This document shows positions 51,437 through 59,644 of a stretch of 64,000 nt of DNA, piece after piece. The first letter of the stretch is position 1. Every line of letters starts with the position of its first letter. The notes beneath the pieces were generated by a model. It had not been told where the DNA came from. It did no database searches and saw only the letters and a program-made list of their open reading frames with translations. Made by a program: the position numbers and the translations under genes. Origin of the DNA: Effusibacillus pohliae DSM 22757 (lineage in GTDB: Bacteria; Bacillota; Bacilli; Tumebacillales; Effusibacillaceae); assembly GCF_000376225.1 (NCBI RefSeq), contig NZ_AQXL01000118.1:1-64000 (forward strand), in the 5' to 3' direction.

Positions 51437-52225
51437 TCAGGCGTTGTTCAATTCGGGGTGAAGCAGGTCGACCAGTTTCTCCAAACCGTCAAACAGCCGG
51501 GGGGAGGGACGGCAGTACAGCCCTTCCTCCATCACATGGATGCGGTTGTGACGGATGGCGGGAATTTGTTCCCAGCCGGGGCGGGTACGGATTTTTTCCG
51601 GATCGATTTTGTCCGGATGAACGCCAGGCCAAACGGCGAACAAAAAATCGGGTTGCTGCTCAAGAATCTCCCGGCCCGTTTGGGAGATCACGCTGTCTCC
51701 CGGCCGATCGGCGAAAATATTGACGCCGCCCGCCAACTCACTGATCGGCGTCAGCCACGTATCGCCGGCCGGCGAGATGAACGGGCGCGGCCACCATTCC
51801 CAATACACGCGGGGCGTCCAGGTGCGCTTGGCCGCTTTTTCCCGAACGCGTTCGACCCGTTGCTGCAAACGGGCGACGAGTTCTGCCGCTTTCCGTTCTG
51901 TCCCCGTGTGGGCGCCGACGAATCGGATGTCCTCATAGATCTGGTCGATCGTTTTCGGATTCAATGCGATGTACGGCAGGCCGCGTTCCTCCAGCCGTTT
52001 CACATTTTTCTCCATGCCCGGCACCGACAGGGAGGCGATCACCAGGTCCGGCTTGTAACTTTCCAGTTTGTCCATATTGATGTTCAAGTCGGGTCCCAAT
52101 CGGGGCAAGCGGCTAGTTTCTTGCACCGGCCAGTCCGAGTAATCGTCAACCGCCACCACCTGCTCCATCAGGCCGAGCGCGTGCAAAATTTCGGTGTTGC
52201 TTGGACAGATCGAGATGATGCGCAA
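51437..52225 (-). CDS. Cobalamin/iron-siderophore-binding family protein (BtuF-like) without a signal peptide
   Basis: 262 residues of the periplasmic-binding fold type III: RIISICPSNTEILHALGL, DYSDWP, PDLVIASLSVPGMEKNVKRL, WEWWPRPFISPAGDTWLTPI, and NRIHVMEEGLYCRPSPRLFDGL. This is the cobalamin-binding BtuF-like group common in Bacillales. The N terminus begins directly with the fold, so the protein would be cytoplasmic unless held otherwise. No permease or ATPase genes are adjacent. Confidence 0.82.
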   Translation of the reverse strand: MRIISICPSNTEILHALGLMEQVVAVDDYSDWPVQETSRLPRLGPDLNINMDKLESYKPDLVIASLSVPGMEKNVKRLEERGLPYIALNPKTIDQIYEDIRFVGAHTGTERKAAELVARLQQRVERVREKAAKRTWTPRVYWEWWPRPFISPAGDTWLTPISELAGGVNIFADRPGDSVISQTGREILEQQPDFLFAVWPGVHPDKIDPEKIRTRPGWEQIPAIRHNRIHVMEEGLYCRPSPRLFDGLEKLVDLLHPELNNA

Positions 52226-52366
52226 GTCCCTCTCCCTCCCTCTATATGATTGTTCGGGTCCGTTCCTGGCCGCCCATCATTTTTGCAGGATGGTTGTGTT
52301 GTCGCCACCGAAACAGTCGTGTAGAATGAATGAGTACGAACAGGGCTGAAAAAGAGGTGACAGACG

Positions 52367-52624
52367 GTGACGATGTATATTCTTTTGGCATTGCTGGCGT
52401 TGATCGTATCGTTTGGCGTCGGGTTTATCCTGAATATGTTGACGAAATTCTGGATGGCGAGCGGCGTTGCTTTTCTGGCGCTGTTTCTTTACATCATGGC
52501 CAAAGTTGATGCCAGTTTGCGACCGGGTGATTGGATCCTGCTGCTGTTTCTTGCATGTGGTGCGTTTGCCAGCGCGTTTACGATTCGCACCTTGCGCAAC
52601 CGCGGCTTCCGCATGTTTCAATGA
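52367..52624 (+). CDS. YuiB-like membrane protein
   Basis: 85 residues with three hydrophobic helices (ILLALLALIVSFGVGFILNM, VAFLALFLYIMAKV, WILLLFLACGAFASAF) and the C terminus TLRNRGFRMFQ, close to Bacillus YuiB (LRKRGYQMF). Function unknown. GTG 52367 follows AAAGAGG; ATG 52373 is the alternative. A terminator follows at 52639. Confidence 0.7.
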   Translation: MTMYILLALLALIVSFGVGFILNMLTKFWMASGVAFLALFLYIMAKVDASLRPGDWILLLFLACGAFASAFTIRTLRNRGFRMFQ

Positions 52625-52638
52625 CCGCTGATTGTTCT

Positions 52639-52676
52639 ACCCCATGCGGCAATGCGTAGGCAATGCGTATGGGGTT
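52639..52676 (+). terminator. Terminator after the YuiB-like gene
   Basis: ACCCCATGCG...GCGTATGGGGT forms a long stem followed by a short T-run. Confidence 0.65.
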
Positions 52677-52689
52677 TCCCCATTTTAAC

Positions 52690-52718
52690 AAAAAGCCCTG
52701 AATCGGCTTCCGACTCAG
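52690..52718 (-). terminator. Terminator on the minus strand
   Basis: CTGAGTCGG and CCGATTCAG (minus strand) form a 9-bp stem with a 3-nt loop followed by GGC and five T. No minus-strand gene ends here, so it implies an unrecognised transcript from the right. Confidence 0.6.
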
Positions 52719-52780
52719 TACCCTCTTGGGGTGGGCGTACACCAAGTCTGCCTTGACGGGCCCAGGCATCTCAGCCTGTT

Positions 52781-52809
52781 TTGCTGCATACCTCATCCGC
52801 TGGTATAAT
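52781..52809 (+). promoter_or_regulatory. Sigma-A promoter with extended -10, no ORF behind it
   Basis: TTGCTG (52781-52786), a 17-bp spacer ending TGG, and TATAAT (52804-52809). It fits the vegetative consensus, including the extended -10 TGn. Confidence 0.7.
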
Positions 52810-52815
52810 GGGACT

Positions 52816-53076
52816 CGAGCAGTTGCCAGCTCTCATGCATGCCAGCGTCGCAGGACGGTCATTGAAGATTGGCTGGCACCTGGGTGCCCCACTTTCCACC
52901 CTACAACCTTCAGCACTTCTGGGTCACGTTGCAATCGTCCCGGCTCTAACCCGTCGCTTCCCCGAGCTGGCCTCCCTAGTCATCGGGGGTGGTCACCATC
53001 CACAACATCCGCCCTCGTCCTATCCACATTACTGCGGCGTCCAGATGTACTCCGATCTGACGTCTGGATTATTTTT
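52816..53076 (+). ncRNA. Candidate noncoding RNA of about 260 nt
   Basis: Bounded by a good promoter (TATAAT 52804-52809) and by a terminator stem TCCAGATGT/ACGTCTGGA (53040-53068) followed by TTATTTTT. No reading frame inside has a ribosome site. Local hairpins include GGCACC-TG-GGTGCC and GGGTGGTCACCATCC. It does not contain the signatures I know for SRP RNA, RNase P RNA, tmRNA or 6S RNA. Identity unknown; the opposite strand also ends in terminators, so orientation is not certain. Confidence 0.4.
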
Positions 53077-53236
53077 CTGCCCTTTTCTTCGGCCCCCATC
53101 GCTTGGGCGGGCATTCAGGCTTGCGATGCGATATAAAGTTGTCCTTTAACCTGCGACAGCGCTTCGTGGAACGATTCGGTGGCGTTGCACTTCTGGCTTG
53201 TCCACCTCTCGACAATAGGAATATGTACGGCCAAAA

Positions 53237-53275
53237 AAAGCCGGTTCTCAGTTCCTTCAACTGAGAATCGGCTTT
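53237..53275 (-). terminator. 16-bp stem terminator on the minus strand
   Basis: AAAGCCGGTTCTCAGT (53237-53252) pairs with ACTGAGAATCGGCTTT (53260-53275) with one G-T pair. On the minus strand it runs into seven T. It probably closes the integrase unit. Confidence 0.75.
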
Positions 53276-53299
53276 CTCTCGCCGTCCTACGCTTTTTGG

Positions 53300-53328
53300 T
53301 TGCAACGACCTGTCCCATACGCTATAAT
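53300..53328 (+). promoter_or_regulatory. Sigma-A promoter
   Basis: TTGCAA (53300-53305), 17-bp spacer, TATAAT (53323-53328). No ORF with a ribosome site follows. Confidence 0.65.
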
Positions 53329-53334
53329 GTCGTT

Positions 53335-53458
53335 ACAAAGGGCCTTCCAGTTGGGTGTGAGCTGGTTGGCAAAAGCGTTGCTCAGTTGTGTTAGAGCTGA
53401 GTGGCTGAATGAGCACGTGCCTCGTGTCGTGTGTGCGAGACCGAATGCGGGGCTTTTT
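53335..53458 (+). ncRNA. Candidate small RNA of about 120 nt
   Basis: It starts behind the promoter at 53300-53328. It contains three hairpins: CCAGTT/AGCTGG near 53347, CTCAG/CTGAG near 53383, and GCCTCG/CGGGGC at 53419-53453, the last followed by five T. There is no plausible reading frame. It lies between a minus-strand terminator and a dead integrase. No known RNA family recognised. Confidence 0.35.
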
Positions 53459-53521
53459 CATTGCTCCGATCTATCAAGTTATCTGTAATCTACCACTTTT
53501 TTGGTAGAATTGGCAAGTGTT

Positions 53522-53880
53522 TCATTCACATTTTGCTTTCCTGCCTTGTGATCCAAGATAGATCCGTGTAACCTCGTCCCGCTCATGCCCCAAGAGTTCC
53601 GACACTTCCTTCCGGGCCTTCAGCTTGCCTCCTCCATACTTCTAAAGCGCTTCCTTGTAGTGCTCTTGGGCGTAACGATGCCGGAGCCCGTGATAAGTGA
53701 TCTTCCTCTCACTGAACTTGTTACGGTGCCTGATGATCCAGTTCTGGATCTCTTTGATAACTTTGTACGCCTTCTCATCAGGATCCACAAACACCTTTCG
53801 ACCTCGCTCCGACCAATCAACGATCCTCTCGATCACGTTTCGTGCTTCCTGCGAACACCCAAAAGCTAAATCAGATGAAA
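53522..53880 (-). pseudogene. Tyrosine recombinase (phage-type integrase), truncated and interrupted
   Basis: The minus strand reads EARNVIERIVDWSERGRKVF, then ITYHGLRHRYAQEHYKEAL, a TAG at 53644-53642, then KARKEVSELLGHERDEVTRIYLG. HGLRHRYA supplies the HxxR of the catalytic site, and LLGHERDEVTRIY the second His and catalytic Tyr region. The N-terminal arm and core-binding domains are missing. It is a scar of an integrated element; no att repeats or cargo were found. Confidence 0.8.
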
Positions 53881-53936
53881 TTAACGCTGCGTGGGATCAG
53901 TATGCGGAACAACTACTCAAGCAAGCTGACATAAAA

Positions 53937-53967
53937 TGACAAGGGCAATTTCCGCCCTTGTCATTTT
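53937..53967. terminator. Bidirectional terminator
   Basis: TGACAAGGGC and GCCCTTGTCA form a perfect 10-bp stem with a 7-nt loop, with AAAA to the left and TTTTA to the right. Confidence 0.85.
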
Positions 53968-54209
53968 AAATAAGCAAAATAGATACTAGCCAGAGTCCCT
54001 AGAACCACGACAACAGAGAGTAATTGAATCATTCGCCTTTTTCGTTTTGGAATCTGATCGAGTTGTTTAACAGTCTTAAATCCGTGGATTGTATCGAGAT
54101 GTTTAATCACGTCATTAAAAGGCTCCCGATCTTCACCTAGAATCGTTGATATATCAGTGTCCTTTTCCTTATACGGGGGATATGGTTTATTTGAATTGCT
54201 TGGTTCCAT
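53961..54209 (-). CDS. 82-residue protein with a C-terminal membrane anchor
   Basis: The ATG at 54209 has GGAGGT upstream. The soluble part (residues 1-58) is hydrophilic with DISTILGEDREPFNDVIKHL. A basic KRKRR stop precedes a helix LLSVVVVLGTLASIYFAYL, so it is tail-anchored with the N terminus inside. No family recognised. A TATAAT on the minus strand near 54263-54268 may be its -10. It ends in a strong terminator. Confidence 0.6.
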   Translation of the reverse strand: MEPSNSNKPYPPYKEKDTDISTILGEDREPFNDVIKHLDTIHGFKTVKQLDQIPKRKRRMIQLLSVVVVLGTLASIYFAYLK

Positions 54210-54299
54210 TACTGTGTCACCTCCATAGCGGACTTATTCATAGAATACAGGATTTTCATCGTATTATATCAGAAATTTAAGAAAAAATTGAATTTGAGG

Positions 54300-54850
54300 G
54301 TCACGAGTTTTGAATTCCTCTTTGTATTTTGGTCGAAGTGAGCTACAAAATCGCCCCTAGAAACGGTTTTTTTGAGGTTGGTCAATCACTATCCCCATTA
54401 TCACATTTAGGGGGTTCTGCTGCACATGGTTGGGGGTGCCAACTTTCTGCCCCCCTAGTTTTCTTCCCTGCCCCCGACCCTCAGCCTCTTGCGGTGAGCG
54501 AAAGCACTCAACCGCTGCGAGGCTCTTCAGATCACCACCAACCACTTCCCCCTCTTTTTTGCCTCAGTATCTGCCTGCAACACCCCTTTTAGGAAACCAG
54601 CAACCAACTGTCGCCAACCACGGAATTCCTCGGTTCCGCCGCTACTCAAGTTGCAACTTTTTATCTTCGTCCCCAGCTCGTTGGGGGAGCTGCTCTTACC
54701 TCCGCCAGAGCAGGGTACCGGTGTTGAGGGAGCAAGGGGGAGCAAGGGGGAGCAAGTCGAAGGCGCAGCTCCCCCTTACCCTATCAAACGGGTAAAGAGC
54801 CGTACCGTATGGAGCCGGTCGCTTGCCTCGGTCGGTCGCTTTCTTTGCTT
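54300..54850. other. Gene-free GC-rich stretch with strong secondary structure
   Basis: About 550 bases with no convincing reading frame. A compound stem at 54484-54523 pairs GCCTC with GAGGC and GCGGT-GAG with CTC-AACCGC. GGGGG/CCCCC at about 54434-54456 and TACCC/GGGTA near 54778-54796 also pair. A GGGGGAGCAA unit is repeated about three times at 54725-54755. It could be a large structured RNA, but strand, ends and family are undetermined. Confidence 0.35.
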
Positions 54851-54856
54851 CGACCG

Positions 54857-55348
54857 TTACTTGTTCGCGTAGCGGGCGCGGCACTCTTCCAGCAGACGGG
54901 CTGCCACATCGACACCTTGCCAGCCTTCGATCGTCACCTTTTTGTTTTCGAGATCCTTGTATACCTGGAAGAAGTGGGCGATTTCTTTCAAAACGTGCGG
55001 TGCTACGTCGTCAAGTGTATGTACTTCCTTGAAACGCGGATCTTCCGTTGGAACAGCCAGCAATTTTTCGTCCTTGCCCTTGTCGTCCGTCATGATCAGC
55101 ACGCCGATCACGCGGGATTCGATCACACAGCCCGGAAACGTCGGGAATGAAGTGAGAACGAGAATGTCCAGCGGGTCGCCATCTTCCGCCAGCGTGTTTT
55201 CGATATACCCGTATTCGGTCGGGTAGTGCATCGGCGAGAAGAGCACCCGATCCAGTTTGAAGCGTCCGGTTTCCTTGTCGTATTCGTATTTGTTTTGGCT
55301 GCCGGTGGGAATCTCAATAAATGCGTCGACCACTAAATTGTTTGCCAT
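54857..55348 (-). CDS. ppa: Inorganic pyrophosphatase (family I)
   Basis: 163 residues: IEIPTGSQNKYEYDKETG, DRVLFSPMHYPTEYGYIENT, and the metal-binding signature EDGDPLDILVLT. VGVLIMTD-like strands and ENKKVTIEGW follow. Family I soluble PPase, hydrolysing PPi to drive biosynthesis, for example the acetyl-CoA synthetase reaction next door. GAGGAGG lies upstream of the ATG at 55348; the much longer frame running to 56554 is an artefact opposite acsA. Confidence 0.93.
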   Translation of the reverse strand: MANNLVVDAFIEIPTGSQNKYEYDKETGRFKLDRVLFSPMHYPTEYGYIENTLAEDGDPLDILVLTSFPTFPGCVIESRVIGVLIMTDDKGKDEKLLAVPTEDPRFKEVHTLDDVAPHVLKEIAHFFQVYKDLENKKVTIEGWQGVDVAARLLEECRARYANK

Positions 55349-55555
55349 GCCAGTCTGCCTCCTCCACAATCCAAAAATCCACTCCCTCATTATAGCAACA
55401 AAGGGGGATTGTGACAAACATCGGAGGAACCGCTTTGAAAACTTTTTCGCTCGGAATAGTCGAGTAAGGGCGAAACAGATGCTGACGTTTCGGAATCTGT
55501 TATGATACAATATTTGCAAAAATAATACATATTTCGGGGATTTGGAGGGGAAGGC

Positions 55556-57289
55556 ATGGAGAAGGGGGCGCACCTGCAGGAATGGGAAGCGGTGGGCACG
55601 ACTTCGGCGGCTTGCAATCTGGAAAATTACGATGCAATGTACGAGGCGGCCGATTGGGAGACGGAAGAACGGTTTTTTTCTTGGTATCAGACTGGGCGCG
55701 TGAACATCGCCTATGAGGCGATCGACCGGCACGCGGAGTCGGAGCGGCGGGACAAACCAGCGCTCCTGTTCAAGGACGACAATCGGGAAGAAACCTATAC
55801 GTTCGCCGATTTGAAAGCGCTTTCCAACAGGTTTGCCAACGTGCTGCGAAAAATCGGGATTCGCAAGGGCGACCGCGTGTTTCTCTATATGCCGCGTTGC
55901 CCGGAACTGTATGTTGCACTGCTTGGCATCGTCAAAATCGGGGCGATTGCCGGACCGCTGTTTGAGGCGTTTATGGAGGCGGCTGTCAAGGACCGCCTGC
56001 AGGACAGCGGAGCGGTCGCGGTTGTCACGACTCCCGCCTTGCGCAAGCGGATTTTGCGGGAGGAATTGCCGGACCTGAAGCATGTGATTCTGGTCGGGGC
56101 GGAACAGACCGGGCCGGGTGAAGTCTCCTATGAACAGGAGATGGCTGAGGCACCGGACGATTTGGAAATCGCATGGATGGACCGGGAAGATCCGTATATC
56201 ATCCACTATACGTCCGGTTCGACCGGCAAGCCGAAAGGCGTCGTGCACGTGCACAATGCGATGGTTCACCAGCATCGCTCCGGCCGTTGGGTGTATGATC
56301 TGCGCGAGAATGACATTTATTGGTGCACGGCTGATCCCGGCTGGGTGACGGGAACGTCGGCCGGGATGTTTGCCCCCTGGCTGAACGGGGTGACAGTGGT
56401 GCTGCGCGGCGGCCGCTTTAAACCGGAGGACTGGTATGACACGATCCAGCGTTTTCGGGTGACCGTCTGGTTCTCGGCACCGACCGCTTTTCGCATGCTG
56501 ATGGCCGCCGGAACGGAGCTGGCCAAACAGTATGACCTGTCGTCGCTGCGCCACATTTTGTCAGCGGGCGAGCCGCTTAATCCGGAAGTGTTCCGTTGGG
56601 GGCTGCAGGCATTCGGGCAGCGGATTCACGATAACTGGTGGATGACCGAGACCGGTTCGACGACGATCAGCAATTTTCCCTGCCTGCCCATCAAGCCCGG
56701 TTCGATGGGCAAGCCGCTGCCGGGCATCTACGCGGCGATCGTCGATGACGAGGGGCGCGAACTGCCTCCCTATCGGATGGGCAACCTGGCGATTCGGGCC
56801 GGCTGGCCGGGCATGATGCGGCAAATCTGGAACAACCCGGCGAAGTACCAGGAATACTTCCGACTGAAAGGCTGGTACGTGTCCGGAGACTCCGCCTACA
56901 AAGACGAAGACGGCTACTTCTGGTTTCAGGGGCGGGTCGATGACGTAATCAACACGTCGGGCGAGCGGGTCGGTCCGTTCGAGGTGGAAAGCAGGCTGGT
57001 GGAACACCCGGCGGTGGCGGAAGCGGGCGTCATAGGCAAGCCGGATCCGGTTCGCGGCGAGATCATCAAAGCGTTCATTTCGCTGCGGGCCGGGTATGAG
57101 CCGAGCGAACAACTGAAACAGGAAATCGCTCAATTCGTCAAAACCGGGCTGGCGGCCCATGCTGCCCCGCGCGAGATCGAGTTCCGCGACAAGCTGCCAA
57201 AAACCCGCTCCGGCAAAATCATGCGCCGCGTCCTGAAAGCGTGGGAACTGGGTCTGCCAGCGGGCGATCTGTCGACGATGGAGGATTGA
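55556..57289 (+). CDS. acsA: Acetyl-CoA synthetase
   Basis: 577 residues, the Bacillus AcsA size. AMP-binding signature YTSGSTGKPKGVVH, WCTADPGWVTG, SAPTAFRML, NWWMTETGS, WYVSGDSAYKDEDGYFWF, and the C-terminal acetylatable lysine in KTRSGKIMRR. It activates acetate to acetyl-CoA. The divergent acuABC operon of Bacillus is absent; pyrophosphatase is divergent instead. Together with the acetate permease at 60004 it forms an acetate-use set. Confidence 0.92.
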   Translation: MEKGAHLQEWEAVGTTSAACNLENYDAMYEAADWETEERFFSWYQTGRVNIAYEAIDRHAESERRDKPALLFKDDNREETYTFADLKALSNRFANVLRKIGIRKGDRVFLYMPRCPELYVALLGIVKIGAIAGPLFEAFMEAAVKDRLQDSGAVAVVTTPALRKRILREELPDLKHVILVGAEQTGPGEVSYEQEMAEAPDDLEIAWMDREDPYIIHYTSGSTGKPKGVVHVHNAMVHQHRSGRWVYDLRENDIYWCTADPGWVTGTSAGMFAPWLNGVTVVLRGGRFKPEDWYDTIQRFRVTVWFSAPTAFRMLMAAGTELAKQYDLSSLRHILSAGEPLNPEVFRWGLQAFGQRIHDNWWMTETGSTTISNFPCLPIKPGSMGKPLPGIYAAIVDDEGRELPPYRMGNLAIRAGWPGMMRQIWNNPAKYQEYFRLKGWYVSGDSAYKDEDGYFWFQGRVDDVINTSGERVGPFEVESRLVEHPAVAEAGVIGKPDPVRGEIIKAFISLRAGYEPSEQLKQEIAQFVKTGLAAHAAPREIEFRDKLPKTRSGKIMRRVLKAWELGLPAGDLSTMED

Positions 57290-57429
57290 CACGAGCGGAC
57301 ATTGACGCGATGGCGTCCTCCGGACTATAATTGTCCTGCAACTGTTTTGTTGTATATCGCGCGTTTGACGTTGGGTTTGAACAACTTGCGGATATGAAGA
57401 TGATCGGCGCTGTGCAAAACTGCATAAGG

Positions 57430-57596
57430 CTCTTCGTTAGGTGAGGCTTCTGCATGGATCATACGCCACTACCCGGAAACGTCGAGAGACGCCAATGGGT
57501 CAACAGGTACTACCGGCTTAAGGTTTTACCTAATGTGGCTGAACCGCGCGCGGTTCTAGCCATGCATGTGCTAAAGCTTGGACGAGTGGAGAAGGC
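57430..57596 (+). promoter_or_regulatory. M-box (ykoK) Mg2+ riboswitch
   Basis: The leader carries the conserved M-box blocks in order: CTTCGTTAGGTGAGGCT, TGCATGGATCATACGC, CTACCCGGAAACGTC, GACGCCAATGGGTCAACAG, AAGGTTTTACCTAATG and ATGTGCTAAAGC. It is followed by a perfect terminator and then corA, the expected arrangement. High Mg2+ should favour termination. Confidence 0.93.
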
Positions 57597-57637
57597 GAAC
57601 CGGAGCGGTCCGACGTTCTTTGGATTGTGTATACTGC

Positions 57638-57668
57638 GAGCCTTCAAACGGGTTTGAAGGCTCTTTTT
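57638..57668 (+). terminator. M-box expression-platform terminator
   Basis: GAGCCTTCAAAC and GTTTGAAGGCTC form a 12-bp perfect stem with a 2-nt loop, followed by five T. Confidence 0.92.
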
Positions 57669-57718
57669 GTTTTCTGCGTACGCTATGGACAACGACCGTT
57701 CGAGAGGGGGTATCGCGG

Positions 57719-58690
57719 ATGATCAAGACCTATTTTTACAATCATGAAGACAAAAAAATGTACCATGATGTGGACCTGCTGCGCAAAGGGGAACTGCTGC
57801 AGAACGAGCGGAACCTCTTGTGGATCGACCTGTACAATTGTACGGTGGACGAACTGAAGTTTGTCGGGGCGATTTTCGATTTCCACCCGTTGGCCATCGA
57901 AGACTGTTTGCACGACTCTCCCCGTTCCAAGGTGGACAATTACGATGATTACTACTTCTTTGTGTTTCACGCGCTGCGTTATGACGAGGAGAGCGAACGG
58001 GAAATCACGACCGAGGAATTGAACGTATTCCTTGGCAAGAACTATATCGTTACCGTCCACCAAAATCCGCTGCAATCGATCGGCCGCATCGCCGCCCGCT
58101 CGCTACGGGAGCCGCATTATATGGACAAGGGGCCTGATTTTCTGTTATATTCGATCGTCGACATGATCACCGACGAGTATTTCCCGATTATGGAGCGGAT
58201 TTCCACGCGGATTGACGAGTTAGAAGACGAGATGTACGAACATCCGGCTCAGGAGATTACGGAAGAATTCCTCGCGCTGAAGCGGACGATCGTGCTGATC
58301 CGCCGGGTGATTCAGCCGAAAAAGCGGATTTTCGCCAATGTGGGCGGCCGCTACTCGTTCGAAGTGCAGGAAGACAATGTACCGTACTTTATCGACCTGG
58401 TCGATCATCTGGAGCGCATATCCGACTCGCTGGAAGTGTTCCGCGATCTGGTGTCCGGTGCGATGGAAACTTACTACTCGCTGGTGACCGCCAGAACGAA
58501 CGATACGATGCGCGTCTTGACGGTAATTACGACAATCACCGCAACCCTTACCTCGGTAACCGGGTATTTCGGCATGAACGTGCCGCTCCCCTCGCAGCAG
58601 AACCCGTGGTCTACAGTGGTTGTCACATTGTTGCTGGTCGGCATGACGTACGGGATGCTGAAATACTTCCGCCGGAAAAAATGGGTGTAG
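57719..58690 (+). CDS. corA: CorA-family magnesium transporter
   Basis: 323 residues: a large acidic cytoplasmic domain (LAIEDCLHDSPRSKVDNYDD, EELNVFLGKNYIVTVHQ), a long helix, and two C-terminal membrane helices. The first is followed by GYFGMNVPLP, the GMN selectivity signature. It forms a pentameric Mg2+ channel. GAGAGGGGG precedes ATG 57719. Expression is governed by the M-box upstream. A terminator follows. Confidence 0.93.
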   Translation: MIKTYFYNHEDKKMYHDVDLLRKGELLQNERNLLWIDLYNCTVDELKFVGAIFDFHPLAIEDCLHDSPRSKVDNYDDYYFFVFHALRYDEESEREITTEELNVFLGKNYIVTVHQNPLQSIGRIAARSLREPHYMDKGPDFLLYSIVDMITDEYFPIMERISTRIDELEDEMYEHPAQEITEEFLALKRTIVLIRRVIQPKKRIFANVGGRYSFEVQEDNVPYFIDLVDHLERISDSLEVFRDLVSGAMETYYSLVTARTNDTMRVLTVITTITATLTSVTGYFGMNVPLPSQQNPWSTVVVTLLLVGMTYGMLKYFRRKKWV

Positions 58691-58698
58691 GAAAACCG

Positions 58699-58728
58699 AA
58701 AGAACCCCCTTGCGAAGGCGGGTTCTTT
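58699..58728 (+). terminator. Terminator after corA
   Basis: AAAGAACCC and GGGTTCTTT flank a 12-nt loop with short T/C tail; also usable from the convergent side. Confidence 0.78.
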
Positions 58729-58750
58729 CTGCTTGTGCTGCCTCGACGGG

Positions 58751-58942
58751 TTAATTGGCTTCATCGATCATCAGCTTGCCGGCTTTGCCGAACGCGTCAC
58801 TTTTCAGGTCTTCGATAAACACATAGACGCGGTCTGCCGGCACTTCGCAGATTTCGCAGACCACTTTCGTCACTTCGGCAGCCAGACGACGCTTTTGTTC
58901 CAACGTGCGGCCTTCCTTCATCTCAATCGTTATAAACGGCAT
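58751..58942 (-). CDS. 4-Oxalocrotonate tautomerase-family protein
   Basis: 63 residues, the short 4-OT size: MPFITIEMKEGRTLEQKRRL with the catalytic Pro next to the initiator Met, and VPADRVYVFIEDLKSDAFG. GGGAGGG is 7 bp before the ATG at 58942, and processing to expose Pro1 is expected. It tautomerises enols in aromatic degradation or an unknown pathway; no catabolic genes are nearby. Confidence 0.87.
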   Translation of the reverse strand: MPFITIEMKEGRTLEQKRRLAAEVTKVVCEICEVPADRVYVFIEDLKSDAFGKAGKLMIDEAN

Positions 58943-59019
58943 GGAAAACCCTCCCGCATATGTAGTACATCCATTATCACGTTTGGGCGGAACAGATGTC
59001 AACGAAAGGAATGAGTCGG

Positions 59020-59406
59020 GTGAGCGAGCCGATTCCGCAGGAATTTCTCGATTACATCAAATTTATGAACGAAGAAGATTATTTTGCCGCACACGAGGTG
59101 CTGGAGGATTTGTGGCACAGCGACCGGATCGATTTTTACAAGGGATTGATTCAGGTGGCGGTGGCGATTTTTCACTTGCGCAACGGTAACATCAAAGGCT
59201 CAAGGTATATGTTTCAGCGGTCCCAATCGTTGCTGACGCCCTATCTGCCAGTATTTCGGCGGATCGATGTGCGCCAGGTGATCGATTATATTCAGGACTG
59301 TCTGCAAAAAATTCCCGACGTGCCGGAAATGGATCGGCAGGAAGTGAAGAAACTGGGAATCAGGGGAATTCGCCTGAAACTGATCGATGAAGCGGGATCA
59401 GCATAA
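59020..59406 (+). CDS. DUF309 family protein
   Basis: About 128 residues: EFLDYIKFMNEEDYFAAHEVLEDLW, FYKGLIQVAVAIFHLRNGN, GSRYMFQRSQSLL. This is the H-E-LE-W pattern of DUF309, a helical family of unknown function in Bacilli. GTG 59020 has AAAGGA about 11 bp upstream; ATG 59011 and ATG 58996 are less well placed. Confidence 0.8.
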   Translation: MSEPIPQEFLDYIKFMNEEDYFAAHEVLEDLWHSDRIDFYKGLIQVAVAIFHLRNGNIKGSRYMFQRSQSLLTPYLPVFRRIDVRQVIDYIQDCLQKIPDVPEMDRQEVKKLGIRGIRLKLIDEAGSA

Positions 59407-59512
59407 AAAAGCAAAAGGCCGGCAGCCATTTGAGGAAAAAAATTGCAGACTGATCTGGCCGCTGGGAAGTTAATTATTATCAGAATCGACGGAATAAAAT
59501 GATAAAAAATTA

Positions 59513-59541
59513 TTGTGGCTCTGAATGTGATTTGATATACT
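59513..59541 (+). promoter_or_regulatory. Promoter for the DUF485/acetate permease operon
   Basis: TTGTGG (59513-59518), 17-bp spacer, TATACT (59536-59541). A GAAACGCTAACA at 59618-59629 resembles the right half of a CcpA cre site, about 80 bp downstream of the expected start. Confidence 0.55.
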
Positions 59542-59644
59542 ATTTCCGCAAACCGAATTATCTGAACTGATTGATAGAAAGGAGGCTGACAGGCACGATT
59601 TTTCTGTTATTCAGTAAGAAACGCTAACAAAGAGGGGGAGAAAC

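Noticed and set aside
53697-53939. Plus-strand ORF ending in INAAWDQYAEQLLKQADIK
   Set aside because: The tail looks protein-like but lies mostly opposite the integrase remnant and has no start or ribosome site; too little to name.
54725-54760. Three near-identical GGGGGAGCAA units as a possible CRISPR or regulatory array
   Set aside because: Units are contiguous with no spacers and too short; simple tandem slippage is enough to explain them.
55349-56554. Minus-strand extension of the pyrophosphatase frame to 565 codons
   Set aside because: The added 400 codons lie opposite acsA and match nothing; ATG 55348 has GAGGAGG and begins the true family N terminus.
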